DNA of 64,000 bases, taken from NCBI RefSeq assembly GCF_905220565.1, contig NC_059399.1:4557501-4621500 (forward strand). The letters run 5' to 3'. A model generated the notes under the pieces. That model made no database searches and had not been told where the DNA came from. It saw only the letters and a program-made list of their open reading frames with translations. A program made the position numbers and the translations under genes. This DNA comes from Melitaea cinxia. Its lineage: Eukaryota; Arthropoda; Insecta; Lepidoptera; Nymphalidae. Positions within the stretch are counted from its first letter, which is position 1; every line of letters begins with the position of its first letter. Positions 9,857 to 22,100 of this stretch are shown here, in pieces.

Positions 9857-10359
9857 CAGTGCGCGATAATCTGTACGACGTGGTTTTATAGTATTGTTTT
9901 GGTATATACAGGAAAAAAATATGTGCCAGAATAATAGCTCTTAAAATAAAGAAAAATTTGAAAATAAAATATACTCTCTTACCTCAACTGGTAAATTACA
10001 ATATTTCTATTCACAGATTGCAAACAAAAGGATATGACAGATAAAGTGAAGTTTCACGTTAAAAAAGAAAAATATATCACTAATTTTGACCTATTGGATA
10101 CCGTTACAAAACAGAGAGATTTATCATCAACTGCTGAAATAGACCCTTACTTTATATATTTGTTATTTGGCAACTAGTCACCCGTCGAATTTGACCAGGG
10201 CGTCTCAAACGTCGCCGTATAAATAAAAGTATTGATAGGGCCACAGAAAGCTTAAAAACTTATTTGTTTGTTACTGTATAGTTTAGATCTTAATTTGTAG
10301 ATATTTTTAGTCGATACGCTTATAATCGTACTCTGCTATATGTCGTAATGATATTTTTA

Positions 10360-10710
10360 ACTAGCTGTGCGCACGTATTCGTCCGCGTGAAAGTTAACAA
10401 AAAAGTTATTGTTCAGTTCATAGAGTTATAAAATAAAATCTAAAATAAAAGTAGCCTAAGTTACTCCTTACTATATCAGCTATCTGCCAGTGTCAGTGTC
10501 CGTCAAAATCGGTCCAGCCGTGTCAGATATTAGCCGGAAAAAAATAGACAGACAGACAGACAAAAATTGTAAAAAAATGTTATTTTGGTATTCTTTGACG
10601 GTTCGCAGGAAAGTGCAGTTATTTTGGTATATGTATCCATATGTATTTAGTAAAAAGCGGTTATTTTAATATTACAAACAGACACTCCAATTTTATTTAT
10701 TTGTATAGAT
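10360..10710 (+). repeat. Interspersed repeat 'CTAGCTGTGCCCACG' (family C)
   Basis: Starts ACTAGCTGTGC, passes AAAAGTAGCCTAAGTTACTC, GTCAAAATCGGTCC and a (CAGA)n run, and ends AAAAGCGGTTATTTTAATATT...GTATAGAT. Full-length relatives are at 16599-16930 (plus) and 49192-49538 (minus). Confidence 0.7.
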
Positions 10711-11069
10711 ATCATTTAGTCTTAAACAAATGAAATTCATAGTCACCCTAACGCTAATGGTGCTATCTATTAAACGTGTTCGGAATTGCCGATTCGATAG
10801 CTATCCCCGCCTTTACTCGGTCATTTGATACGTATTTATTCGGTTAGAGAGTGTACATTTATCGACGAAATATCTCCTTATCTAAATAAATTCTAACGTC
10901 GAATTATGTTATAAAACATTATGTGAAGCGAAACAGACTATAAATATCCTACTGTTAGGGAAATGTATTTCTCCTATTAAAGAGATATCTGGCAAGCTAA
11001 ATATCGTTAATAATCGTTTTCTGCACATTAACCGACTGTGATATATCCAGCGTAAAACAATTATAAATT

Positions 11070-11386
11070 ACTAGCTGACCCGGCAATCGTTGTCTTGCCG
11101 CTAAACGCTATTAAAAATAGGGGTTGATGGTAGAGGGTTGAAAATTTAGGGTTGTATGTATTTTTTAATGTTGTATCATAAAAAAATAGAAATTAAAAAT
11201 TTTGTCTAAAAAATAAAAAAAAAAATTAGGGGTGGACTACCCCTAACATTTAGGGGGATGAAAAATAGATGTTGGCCGATTCTCATAGATACCGGATAAG
11301 CACAAAAAATTTCATCAAAATCGGTCAAGCCGTTTCGGAGGAGTATGGCAATGAAAACTGTGACACGAGAATTTTATATATTAGAT
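11070..11386 (+). repeat. Family B interspersed repeat copy
   Basis: ACTAGCTGACCCGGCAATCG at the left end and ATTTTATATATTAGAT at the right end. It includes the GGGGTGGACTACCCC inverted word also present in reverse at 4315-4720. Confidence 0.7.
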
Positions 11387-11430
11387 AGGCTTAAAAACCG
11401 GGTTTTATATTCGTATTAGTACAGATTTCA

Positions 11431-11560
11431 AAGTAAAACTTGTTTACGCACGCTTGACTTGGGGAGTAAGTTGGTGAATGCGTGACGAGAGTATTACGAA
11501 AAGTGTGTGAAAGGGAAATGTAAGTTAGACGGAGCTAAAGAAGTTTTAATTCAGTCCTTT
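11431..11560 (+). repeat. Repeat pair member, inverted partner at 34095-34250
   Basis: Shares CGCACGCTTGACTTGG, GTAAGTTGGTGAATGCGTGACG and GAGCTAAAGAAGTTT-type words with the reverse complement of 34095-34250. Class unknown. Confidence 0.6.
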
Positions 11561-13369
11561 GGTCTAAAGCACACTAATTTTTTTTTACAAGACGCATATT
11601 CCGAACAAAGTTTTCGTGTTTCATTATTACGTATCTACTTCCATCCGAATATTTAATTTAAAAAGCCGAGGACATAATAGGAAGGTAATGTCTACCGCGA
11701 CATTAGAAATTTAAAGTAACTTAATATTTTGATTATTTTGACTAAGTTAAAGCTGCACATAACACTGGTAACATTACCTAAGTTTGTAACGTACCCAATG
11801 TTAAGATATAAATTTTTATTTTATTGTTTGATTTTTTTTTGCTACCTTAACTTTCTTTTATTATTGTCGAGTTTTTTTTTAAATTTATTTGTATTATTAT
11901 TTTTGTAAATGACATTATTTTGACTTTCGTTAAGTGTATATATCACCTTATGACGAAATAAATGTTTTCATTTCATTTCAATATACAACCTAATAATTTA
12001 AGAAGTAAAAATTGTATAATAATTGATTTTATTCTCAATAATCCAAATAATATAGATTTAATTAATTATTAATTTAAAATTAGTTGTTATTAGACATAAA
12101 CTTGTATAAACATACATTCAATACTTAGTTGATGGAGCCGTGTATTTGTTTATAATAAATATCTACGGTTATAATTTACCTTTTAATTATATTTTAGAAT
12201 AATGTTTTATCCTCGCGACGTAGTTGCTGCCATCTGTAAAGAAAGAAAAGATAAATCAGATAAGTATAAAGAACATGATCAATTTTACTGTACTTCCTAT
12301 TTACATATCTTTACCTAATTTTTTATATTTTTGTCAATTAACTATGGCTTTAGAATTTCTAAGTGATCGTGATACAGCCTGTAACATACCACTGCTGGGC
12401 AAAGGCCTTTTCTCTATATAGGAACCGATCAATGGAAAATTATTCTAGCTGGAGAATGTGTAAAATTAGCTAACTAATTGTGATTCTAGTACTGTACAAG
12501 GGAAACTTATAACAATCCACTTTCTTATTAACAAAAAGAATTGGAGTTTAATCTGCTACGCTTTTTACAGCGGACAGATAAATGATATAAGTACTCTTCA
12601 AAACTTATCCTAGCAATCTTTGTTACGATAAAGTTATGGCAACGCACAAGTTGAACTGATAAACAAATAGTTTATCTACTAGTCCATTTTAGCCGTCTAC
12701 AGCACAAACTATAATATTTCAAAATTACCAATAAATATTGCAGTATAAAATGAATTATAAAAATTAAATTTACTTAATTTATAGTAAAAAAATTGTTCTA
12801 ACTCTAATTGACGTTAAACAATCGAAAGTCATTTTTAATATAAAACGCTGGCGAGAGATTGTTTTCTTCTCTTTTTGGCATAATTATTTTTTTGTATAAG
12901 GAACATAATCTCTAATTAATAATTATTAGTTTCATTATCTGCATGCATAAATAACCTTTTGTTAATATGCATGTTTGTTAAGCATTTAGCGAGATGATTG
13001 ATACAAAGTATGAAAATGAAATTCAGCTACGTAACGTTACGTTGGAACTTGATATTCAAAACAAAAGGCAGGTATTTGACAATAATTAATGGTGTGTTTC
13101 GTAAAATAGCGCGTTAACAAGCAGTAGGGGTTAATTATAAACATTATTTATGAAAGTAGTGAATTGCTGTGCCTTTTTTATATACATTATGATACTAAAT
13201 ATATGGTCTTTTGTACCTACTTTAAAAAGTTCTGATTGTATTTTAAAATGTCGTTTTATTAATTCATAATTTATTTTTTACAAAATTGGACGTAGTTACA
13301 TAATAAGTAACGATAGCGTAAGATTTGTTCAATATGAAATCAGATAAATTGTACTCGTAATTGCATTCT
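11561..13369. other. AT-rich non-coding stretch with retroposon scraps
   Basis: A likely retroposon 3' end with AATAAATG and a (TTTCA) tail lies at about 11820-11985. A 50-base scrap of the 3201 SINE body lies near 12374-12423. No gene seen. Confidence 0.45.
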
Positions 13370-13380
13370 TTTTTTTTTTT

Positions 13381-14217
13381 AAACGGTTTTATTTAGCTCA
13401 CCCCGTTTGTTTTATTTTTTATTTATTATTTATTCTTGGGTCAAATTTAGTAATTCAAATTTCACCCTCTTCCTGTCAACCGATTAATCTGAAATTTTGT
13501 ATACACTTTGGATTTTGGTGACAATACAATTATGTTTATTCATTATCATTATAAATTCAAGATGGCCGCCGTTACAAAATGGCGGATAATTTATGTTTTA
13601 TTAATCCCATCAATATGGGTATCAAATGAAAGGGCTCAACAAGCAGAATACAATATACTATAAAAAATTGAAATCCAAGATGGCGGCCGCTACAAAATGG
13701 CGGATAACGTAGGTTTTATCAATCCCATCAATATGGGTATCAAATGAAAGGGCTCAACAAGCAGAATACAATATACTATAAAAAATTGAAATACAAGATG
13801 GCGGCCGCTACAAAATGGCGGATAACGTAGGTTTTATCGATCCCATCAATATGGGTATCAAATGAAAGTGCTCAACCAGTATAATCAATGTACTATATAA
13901 AATTAAAATCCAAGATGGCGGCCTCTACAAAATGGCGGATAACTTAGGTTTTATCAATCCCATCAACATGGGTATCAAATGAAAGGTCTCAACAAGTAGA
14001 ATACAATTTACTATGCAAAATTGAAATCTAAGCTGGCCGCCGCTACCAAATGTCTGATAACAATTTTTTATCAATCCCACCAATATGGGTATCAAATAAA
14101 AGGGCTTGACAAGAAGAATACAGTGCACTATACAACCTCAATATTTAAGATGGGCCTTGCAATAATGAAGCACTAAATGAATTAAACAGAATGCGAAATA
14201 AAAACTAAAAACTAGAA
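13381..14217. repeat. Five-copy ~118-bp tandem repeat with preceding element end
   Basis: Units start at 13561, 13679, 13797, 13914 and 14032 (spacing 117-118), with a decayed start at 14149. Each carries GATGGCGGCCGC-type and ACAAAATGGCGGAT words, then CCCATCAATATGGGTATCAA. The block is preceded by AAACGGTTTTATTTAGCTC (13381), which resembles a word in the neighbouring 177-bp repeat arms. The array may therefore be the internal part of a related transposon. Confidence 0.85.
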
Positions 14218-14974
14218 AATAAAAATAGGTAAAAAAACTTTTTAAGTTAAACGGTTTTATGTTAAACATACATTGCAATGTTTAAGATAAATGTACTAAA
14301 AACCAAAAAATAATAAAATAGATACAGTCGTGGGAATTATAAACATATGCATAGACTAGACTAAAATAAAACCGTGGGGCACGTCAATTGTCTAAAAATT
14401 ATCGACTTAATGTGCGATAGAAGAATCGTTTAATTCGTCGTTAAAATAGGCAGTTGGCCCGCAGACGGTGAGGAAATTACTTACTCTATTTTCTTGCTCA
14501 TGGAAATTCCAATAGTTATACACTCCATGTAAATAAAAGAGATGTTTCAACTAGTTTATCGTTGGACATTCACACTGCTGGCTGGCGAGGAATCGTTTCA
14601 CTGCTCGTAGTTTGTCTTTAATCGACAAAACATATGATACTCGCTCACCACTATGAAACCCTAAAACTCGCTTATAATCGAGCTTGCTAGCTTGTTTCCA
14701 CATTCTAGCCCTACTTATCACACGTCCATCGTTGTCGGTTGAACAACTGCCTAATTATAGTGTAACATTACAAAACAAACATTTTAATCAACGATTGTAG
14801 ACAATTGACGTGCCCCACGGTTTTATTTTAGTCTAGTCTATGCATATGTTTATAATTCCCACGACTGTATCTATTTTATTATTTTTTGGTTTTTAGTACA
14901 TTTATCTTAAACATTGCAATGTATGTTTAACATAAAACCGTTTAACTTAAAAAGTTTTTTTACCTATTTTTATT
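14218..14974. mobile_element. 757-bp element with perfect 177-bp terminal inverted repeats
   Basis: Arms 14218-14394 and 14798-14974 appear identical in inverted orientation over 177 bases, from AATAAAAATAGG to CAATTGTCTA. The 403-base centre has no ORF. The structure fits a non-autonomous long-TIR DNA transposon. No clear target-site duplication is seen at these edges, so it may be a part of a larger unit including the tandem array to its left. Confidence 0.85.
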
Positions 14975-15686
14975 GTTAATATTCATAGTTTTACTAGTGA
15001 GCCAGCATTCATTGATAGCATTGATTTATTTTGACACACATTGCGTACGCTTAAGGGGCTACACTACCTCAGCTCGCGCTTGGTTGTTCATCGCGTGAAT
15101 TATTTGTATTTTCTCCCCACAAACATTACCAATAGTTAATTTTTTAAAAAACGCAACATATAAGATGTTCTTCATACTTATTTCAATTACCATTCTTAAT
15201 CTCAAGTCCATATCTTCTATATTTACTGAGATATTAAGGTTTTAATACAAAAATAGAGGTAACTTTGCGAATTTTTTTATCGAGATAATTTTATGGAATC
15301 GTGTTTTCGAAACATATGAAAGATAGTTTATGTCCTGAACTTTACCATACATAAATTTCAAACTTAAATATTCAGTAGTTTGGAAGATATGGACATCCTG
15401 CCGAGTCGAAAATAAGCAATTTGAGGTAGCATACACTCTTAACGTATACTGAGACAAAGACAACATAACATCCGCAGCGCAGCAAAGAGCAATAAATTAT
15501 AAAAATATTTGTAATCTATGGTTACGTCAACTTTAATGTACTAAGTAAATTCCTAACTTATACTTGTTATAAAAATTAATATTGATGGTGTCACACAGTT
15601 CGGTCATTATCAAAATCATAAAATTTATAGCAATTACCTATTCATGAAAACATATTCTTTATCCTTTATCTTTACCATAATTATAT
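14975..15686. other. Non-coding, possibly transposon-derived
   Basis: CTACACTACCTCAGC near 15060 and TTTGAGGTAGCATACACTC near 15420 form a loose inverted pair, which hints at an old element of about 380 bases. No coding signal. Confidence 0.35.
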
Positions 15687-15889
15687 ACTAGTTGACCCCG
15701 CAAACGTTGTTTTGCCATATATTTTATTAACCTTCTCAATCCCCCCCCTTCCCCCTTATAATTTAGGGGATGAAAAATAGATGTTGTTCGATTCTCAGAC
15801 CTACCCGATATGCACACAAAATTTCATGAGAATCGTTTCGGAGGAGTTTAACTACAAACACCGCGACATGAGAATTTTATATATTAGAT
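15687..15889 (+). repeat. Family B repeat copy with C-run
   Basis: ACTAGTTGACCCCGCAAACG to ATATATTAGATT. It has long C runs at about 15738-15756 that would allow G-quadruplex formation on the minus strand. Confidence 0.65.
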
Positions 15890-16598
15890 TAAGTTTAGTT
15901 TAGTTATAAAATCGGGATTGTATATTTGTTTTTAATATTGTTAAGTATTGTATTTCTGTAATGGGCGCAATAAAGTATTAGATGAAAAAAAAAATAATTT
16001 ATATTTTTATTATTTATTAATTCTGAAAGTTATACTTTGAAATTATAATTTTTGTACACAAAATCAGCAGTTTAAAATGACATTTAACAATGTATTCTAT
16101 TGCTACAGATATTCCATTATATCGGGTTGATTTAATAGTTCTGGGACACACACTAAACAAAAGGTAAGCTACGGCGCTGTACCATTTTTGTTTAGTCCCT
16201 TATCACACTCAGCTTTTGATAGAAAAGTTGCAAGAAATCTATCAGACCCACACGCATGCCGTAAATGCGTTTAAATGCGGTAATGTTGTCTCAATTTGGT
16301 TCAGGGGCTCACTACTAAGCTTGACGAATTATAGATCGCGCCAGAGGAATAGAAATAAGTCTGTCACGAATCCTGATTTACTTTTCTATATCCTAAAGAA
16401 AGGATTGATTTCAATTTGATAGGATTTGTTTAGATTTTGTACTTTAATGCATCGATTAATGTAAAAGTTAGTTGCCTTACACCACATAACAGTAACAGTA
16501 GAAGAAAATAACAACAAAAGTGTAACTTGTAAATAAAACTACAAATTCGAACACATCTTAAAACGCAATGAAACGTTATTAAAAGATTTATATAAAAT
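15890..16598. other. Non-coding stretch
   Basis: A short retroposon-like 3' tail (GCAATAAAGTATTAGATG then A-rich) ends at about 15993. Otherwise nothing assignable. Confidence 0.4.
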
Positions 16599-16930
16599 AC
16601 TAGCTGTGCCCACGATTTCGTCCACGTGGAATTTAACAAAAAAATTATTATTCAGTTCGCAGAATTATAAAATAAATAAATTCCTAAAATAAAAGTAGCC
16701 TAAGTTACTCCTTACTATATATGTCATCTGCCAGTGAAAGTCCCGTCAAAATCGGTCGTTACAGAGATTAGGCGGAACAAACAGGCAGACAGACAAAAAT
16801 TGTGATAAATGTTATTTTGGTATATGTACCGTGTATACATCCATAATAATATGCATTTTATTATAAAAAGCGGTTATTTTAATATTACAAAAAGACACTA
16901 CGATTTTATTTATTTGAATGTAGTATAGAT
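16599..16930 (+). repeat. Family C repeat copy
   Basis: ACTAGCTGTGCCCACGATTT through AAAAGTAGCCTAAGTTACTC to GTATAGAT, the same order and length as 10360-10710. Confidence 0.7.
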
Positions 16931-19900
16931 ACATAATTTAACATTTAACACTTCTACATAAACAACAACATAACTCTTTGTTTAAATTTAACATTAAGGG
17001 TAAAACTTAATTTATAAATTATAAATGTTTAGTTTTTAATACAATACATTTTTCGTCCAACTACTCGTATCAAGCCAGTACAAGCAATGTAATTGAAAGC
17101 CTATATCTTTAATTTCCATACGAGCGCATCACCTAACTTTAGGTAGCTTATCTTCATTGATCGCATCTATATAACATTTAACTAGTCCATTGTATGGTAT
17201 GATATTATAAAGAAAATACAGGTATATAACTATGTATCAATCATTTGATATCTAATCTAACAATCTTAATGACATAGGTCGACGAATCGATAGAATAAGT
17301 TACAAAAATAAACGAGGCGAAGTTTTACTGTCTCCATTTACATATAAAGATAAAAAAATACAAATTTCGTAGTATAATGGTGAGACTGTTAATAAATTTT
17401 AAGACTCTAGGGAGCGATATTTTCCTAAAAAAACTACATACAATAAATAATCGTTCACGTATAATAAAAAATACAAAATTAGACTAGACTGTATTATACC
17501 TACACTTTTTTTTTATCAAAAACCAAAAGTATTCTTTTTTAAATATTTATATTTGTAACAATCCAATAATTTGAAAACTAGTCAAGAATTTCTTACTATT
17601 TGTTTTGTTAGTTGTTTAAAGCCTTTTTATGAAAACAAGCAAAAAAAAATTAATCAACAAAATTTATGCAAAGTAAAAGTAACATAATTCAAATAAAAGT
17701 AAAATAGAAACTGTATTGGAAACATAAAAATATGCTGTTTAGACCGGTTCAATTTCCAGCAGCAGTAACACATTCGAGAGTCGGTAAAAATTTAAATAAT
17801 TACAATACCAAGCCAGCTTACCGTTTTAATAGTTAACGACTTACAGTTTACGACATTTTGACGGCTTTATTTGTCGCAGTTTTACGACGACGCGACAGCA
17901 TTAACAAATGACCACAGAATATCGAAAGTGCTTGCTGCGGAAAATGTGAAGATGTAGTGTTGTTGTTATTATTAATATAATTAAAAAAAAATGCATTTCA
18001 TAGTATATACACATATTCATACATAATACATTTTTATATGCATTCTTACACTTTTTTTTCATGTTCTTTACACAAACGTAAATTTTTTTTAAAAATTTTT
18101 TGTTGAGACAAAAAGGTTACATATGTAAAAAGGTTACATATTATGTAACCTTTTTGTCATAAAAATGATCGTGGCCAGTAAATTTTTTAATTCATAAAAT
18201 AAATTAAACAACAGAAGTGTAACTTTCTAGTCTATAAGTCTATTAATTTATCTTGATTTTATTTAGTGACTTTTTTATAATAACATTTTAATGCTAATGT
18301 TAAAAATATAAAAGAGTGTTACATTGTTTTACACTTTATTTTATTTTTACTAAAAATTTATTAAGCAGTATTTAAAAAGGTACCTACTACATAATATAAT
18401 TATATTAACAATTTAAAAATTAGGTTTGTAGTTAATTCACTAACATTAATTTGTTTGTTTTCTTATTATTGTATTGCGAAAGTAATTCTTATCATTCTGT
18501 CCTGTTGATGGTGTTTACGCTTAAACAACTAAGCCCATTTTAATAGAATTTTGTATGATGTTTACTTTGTCTAAAAAGCTGAAGTAATCTTAATAGCTTT
18601 AGATAATTTAATTCTTGTGAATGAAGTAGGAAACGGAAGATTGTGCGGAAAACGCAAATTAATTTGCAATAATTCGTATAATTTTGTTTGTTTTTTTTTT
18701 AATTATAATTTTTGACATAATATCAGGGTTTTCATACTCGTATATGTATATATTTCACATATAATACATTTTTTCCAAATTCATACAACATATACAAACT
18801 TCCCAGATAATATCACCTAACAAACTCATATTATCCACACAGTCCTATACAAATATTGGTTATAAGCGGAAATCGAATCGTCAACTGAGGCGCCAGCGGC
18901 CAGTTTCAGTAATCAATACAACCAGTCGCTACAAAGTTGTTAATTTCATAAAATTATATGTCTAGACTAAAGTATTTTTTTTAGCATTTGTATTATAATT
19001 TATATTTAACAATCAGATTAGGCCAGGTCTTAATAAAAGGCTATCATATCATTCAAGTTTTCCTTTGCACATTGAGCATGTTTTGTTTTATACACTTCAT
19101 TAAAAAAATGTTTTTAGTTAATATTTTAATAGATTCATAAAATATTTCTAAAACAGCATACGTTGCAAAACGTAGACAAAAAAGAACTGCAAAGAAAATA
19201 ATAATTATTTACTGCTACTCCTCTCAGTTGTAATATACACAAAATAAACTTATTAGCGAAGTAATTTATATTATGTAAAGCTCTTAGCTGAGTCACGGCA
19301 GGATACTCTCAGAAGATATACGACGTATCATAAAACTGCATTGGCGTCTTGTAAAAGCCTTCCAGCTGTGCATACGATGTATTCCAGCTTTCGTAGTAAA
19401 TAAATAAAACTCCAATAAGATATATTTAGAACGATGCCTTTTTATTATTTTTTTCCGTTTTATTTGGGTCCTGTTATATAAAATGTTAATAATGATTGAT
19501 ATATACTACATATATTATATTTATATGTCGCTATTGATATTTATTAAATTCTCAATCTGTAGGTACATATTAAATTGCAGGTTTTTTTATAGGGTAATGT
19601 TCCGAAAAACATCTCGCAATTTTTCTATTTGAGAAAAATTAAAACGAATCATACACATAATCATATATTAAGAAAAAAACAATAAAAAAAAAACAAAACA
19701 TACACATTGTAATGAAATAACTTTTTCAGATTTTATTGCGGTTTTTTAGGTTTTTTACATGTCCGACGTTTAGGATACTTTACAGCAACCATGGTCGCGG
19801 GAGGACAGTCCATTTATAATGAGTGAAATTCGCGTAAACATTAGTAAACATACACACTCAATAAAACATACACATTATTCTTATAACTTCCTTTTATAAA

Positions 19901-20440
19901 AAAAGTTGTAAATGGTCAAAAAAAGTCGTTAACGATAGTTGGTGAGCAGTAATTTTTAATCACGACTGTGGTTAGATACGATGTGTCTAATGTTTGTTGA
20001 GTTTGTATGAGATGAGAACAAACTGAAAAAGTCACTACACTTTATTTAGTTAAAACAAAGGTTTACTCACCAATGACACTGAACCGTTACGTGTATATGT
20101 GTTATGTTCGTAAGATGTAATTTGTTAAATTTGTGTTTACATGTGTGCGTTGAGAACTTTAAATATAATATGCAAAATATTTTTTTTTACTCACAGAAAC
20201 TGCTACAATATCATTATAATCTATAAAATTATAATCGCTCAGGTAGGAAAAACGTGAAGAACCCGGTTTAAATCCACATGTCTCCAGATTGATTATTTTT
20301 CCCATTTTTTTCTAATCGCACTCGTAATTTTTTAATTAAAATACCAGTTCAATTTTTTTTTTAATATCTTGGGTAAGATAGAAAGATATTATTCATTAGT
20401 AATTCGTATTTAAATAACATTTTCAAAAAACCAATTTACC
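16931..20440. other. Long AT-rich non-coding stretch
   Basis: No gene recognised. A less AT-rich patch at 17810-17945 and a hairpin at 18107-18158 stand out. Consistent with intron or intergenic DNA. Confidence 0.45.
18107..18158. repeat. 17-bp inverted repeat with an internal third copy
   Basis: GACAAAAAGGTTACATA (18107-18123) pairs with 18142-18158. The loop contains another direct AAAAAGGTTACATA, so either of two left arms can pair with the right arm. Confidence 0.8.
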
Positions 20441-20448
20441 AAAAAAAA

Positions 20449-20480
20449 CCGAGCTAAGCTCGGTCATTCGGTCATCCAAT
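20449..20480. repeat. CCGAGC hairpin repeat terminus, second copy
   Basis: CCGAGCTAAGCTCGGTCA hairpin, matching 777-802 in the same orientation. Confidence 0.5.
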
Positions 20481-21749
20481 TACTTATAAAAGGTAAAAGA
20501 ATTAATAATAAAAATAAAATACAAGAATAATTTTACGTAAGAACGAATTTACTAATAACAAAAATTCTTCGATACTTTCAAAGCTAAGAACTTGAAATTG
20601 TAAATTTATATTTATCTTGGTTTATGTACTAAAATGAAATTGAAGAAATTTGACCGGAAAAGGAACGAAATGAATTTTCAATTTAACTTTATACCTACTA
20701 ATAAAATTTATCAAATCACAATACAATTCTTTAAACTTCTACGTTTTATTATTGTAATTGTAAAATTGGACTTGGTTTTGGAATTTCATAGCATATTTTA
20801 TCAAAATATGGGTATGTATGGACTAGTTGCACTTTCCGGTTTTACTGGTGTAACTTCCAATTTCTTGCGAATATGATGATGAAATAGGCCATCTATTATT
20901 CTGGATCTATGGCTATCTCCATATTTAGTTTTATTATAGTAGTCTATCATATTTTTTTCCTATTGTAAAATCTATAAGTGTTAATTGAAATTCAAAATGT
21001 ACTTTTTTATTAATCTTTTAATTATGATAATTTTACTTATGTAAACTGTTTATATTGATAGGCTAATAGGGTAATATAATGAATAACATAGTAGATGTGA
21101 TTCAAGTTAGAAGTTGGTTTTACAGGAAGATTTACAAAGCGCACTCCACACCGTCGCTAATAAAACAAAACGACCCATCGACCGACGGGGTCGCCGTCCT
21201 ACGATGGGGCCCACACTTATAGGGAATTTAAAATAAAAGACGTAGTACGTAGTAGTTGAGGCAAATTACAGTTTTTATTAATATTGATCGATGGATGTAG
21301 GTTAGGATGTGCTATTCTTGGCATTAGTCGCAATATTTAATTCAGTGGTGCAAGTCCTTTGTTTCAAAGTTCTAATTTCTCGATAAATGTATTTTCTTCT
21401 TGGCCTCGGCTTTACCGAGAAGGTTTTCCGGGTACCCCTATCCGTGAAAATATGCTGTAATAGGGTATGATAATTTTGGCATTAATTATCCTGTACGATT
21501 TAGGTGCGCAAATCTTTTGTCTTATCATTTAAATTATTGGAATATAAGTAACATAAGTTGCCCCCGGTCTCTTACTCTCACATCGCATCTCGGCTTAGAA
21601 CAGAGTTGGATAAAATACAAAATACAAGATTAGTTGCCTTAATAAATAAATAAATTATAAACTAAAACCACGCAATATGGCCTAATGACATTCATTATAG
21701 CACTTAGGTGAAGCTTCGACGTTAAAACGCCAATGACTCCAGCATTTTG
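20481..21749. other. Non-coding stretch with a GC-rich patch
   Basis: GC-rich sequence with CGACCGACGGGGTCGCCG at about 21170-21200 and a further patch at 21410-21440 contrast with the AT-rich surroundings. No ORF or known repeat is recognised. Confidence 0.4.
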
Positions 21750-21800
21750 AATTTTGCATTTAATGACAGTAAACGTTAACTGTCATTATAATGCAAAATT
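21750..21800. repeat. 51-nt perfect-arm hairpin
   Basis: AATTTTGCATT-TAATGACAGT pairs with ACTGTCATTATAATGCAAAATT with one bulged base. The 8-base loop is AAACGTTA. It sits 38 bases before the repeat at 21839. It could be a MITE remnant or a structured RNA. The stem, about 21 bp, is short for a miRNA precursor. Confidence 0.7.
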
Positions 21801-21838
21801 CTAGTGTAGACACCGCATTTTACAGTATTTTATTTTAG

Positions 21839-22100
21839 ACTAGCTGACCCGGCGAACTTCGTATCGCCTAACAGTGCCTTAAGTATTATCATAAATCTTT
21901 TGTATGGAAGTATAGAAAAGTGTTGTTTTTAGACTTTTTCAGGAAATTTTAAATTTTTTTTTTAATTTTTCTCTCCATAAGAACCATCCTCGTACTTCAA
22001 GGAATATTTAAAAAAAAGAATTAGCGAAATCGGTCCAACCGTTCTCGAGTTTTGCGCTTAGCAACACATTCAGCGACTCATTTTTATATTATAGATTATA
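21839..22100 (+). repeat. Interspersed repeat 'CTAGCTGACCCGGCGAACTTCG' type (family D)
   Basis: Begins ACTAGCTGACCCGGCGAAC, includes GAAATCGGTCCAACCGTTCTC and ends TTTTATATTATAGATTATAG. A more diverged relative on the opposite strand lies at 27650-27850. Confidence 0.65.

Noticed and set aside
13925..14128. 67-codon frame with internal repetition
   Set aside because: Read from the ~118-bp tandem repeat; the periodicity is that of the DNA.
21750..21800. A miRNA precursor
   Set aside because: Stem of about 21 bp with a tiny loop is too short for a typical insect pre-miRNA, and no known mature sequence was recognised.
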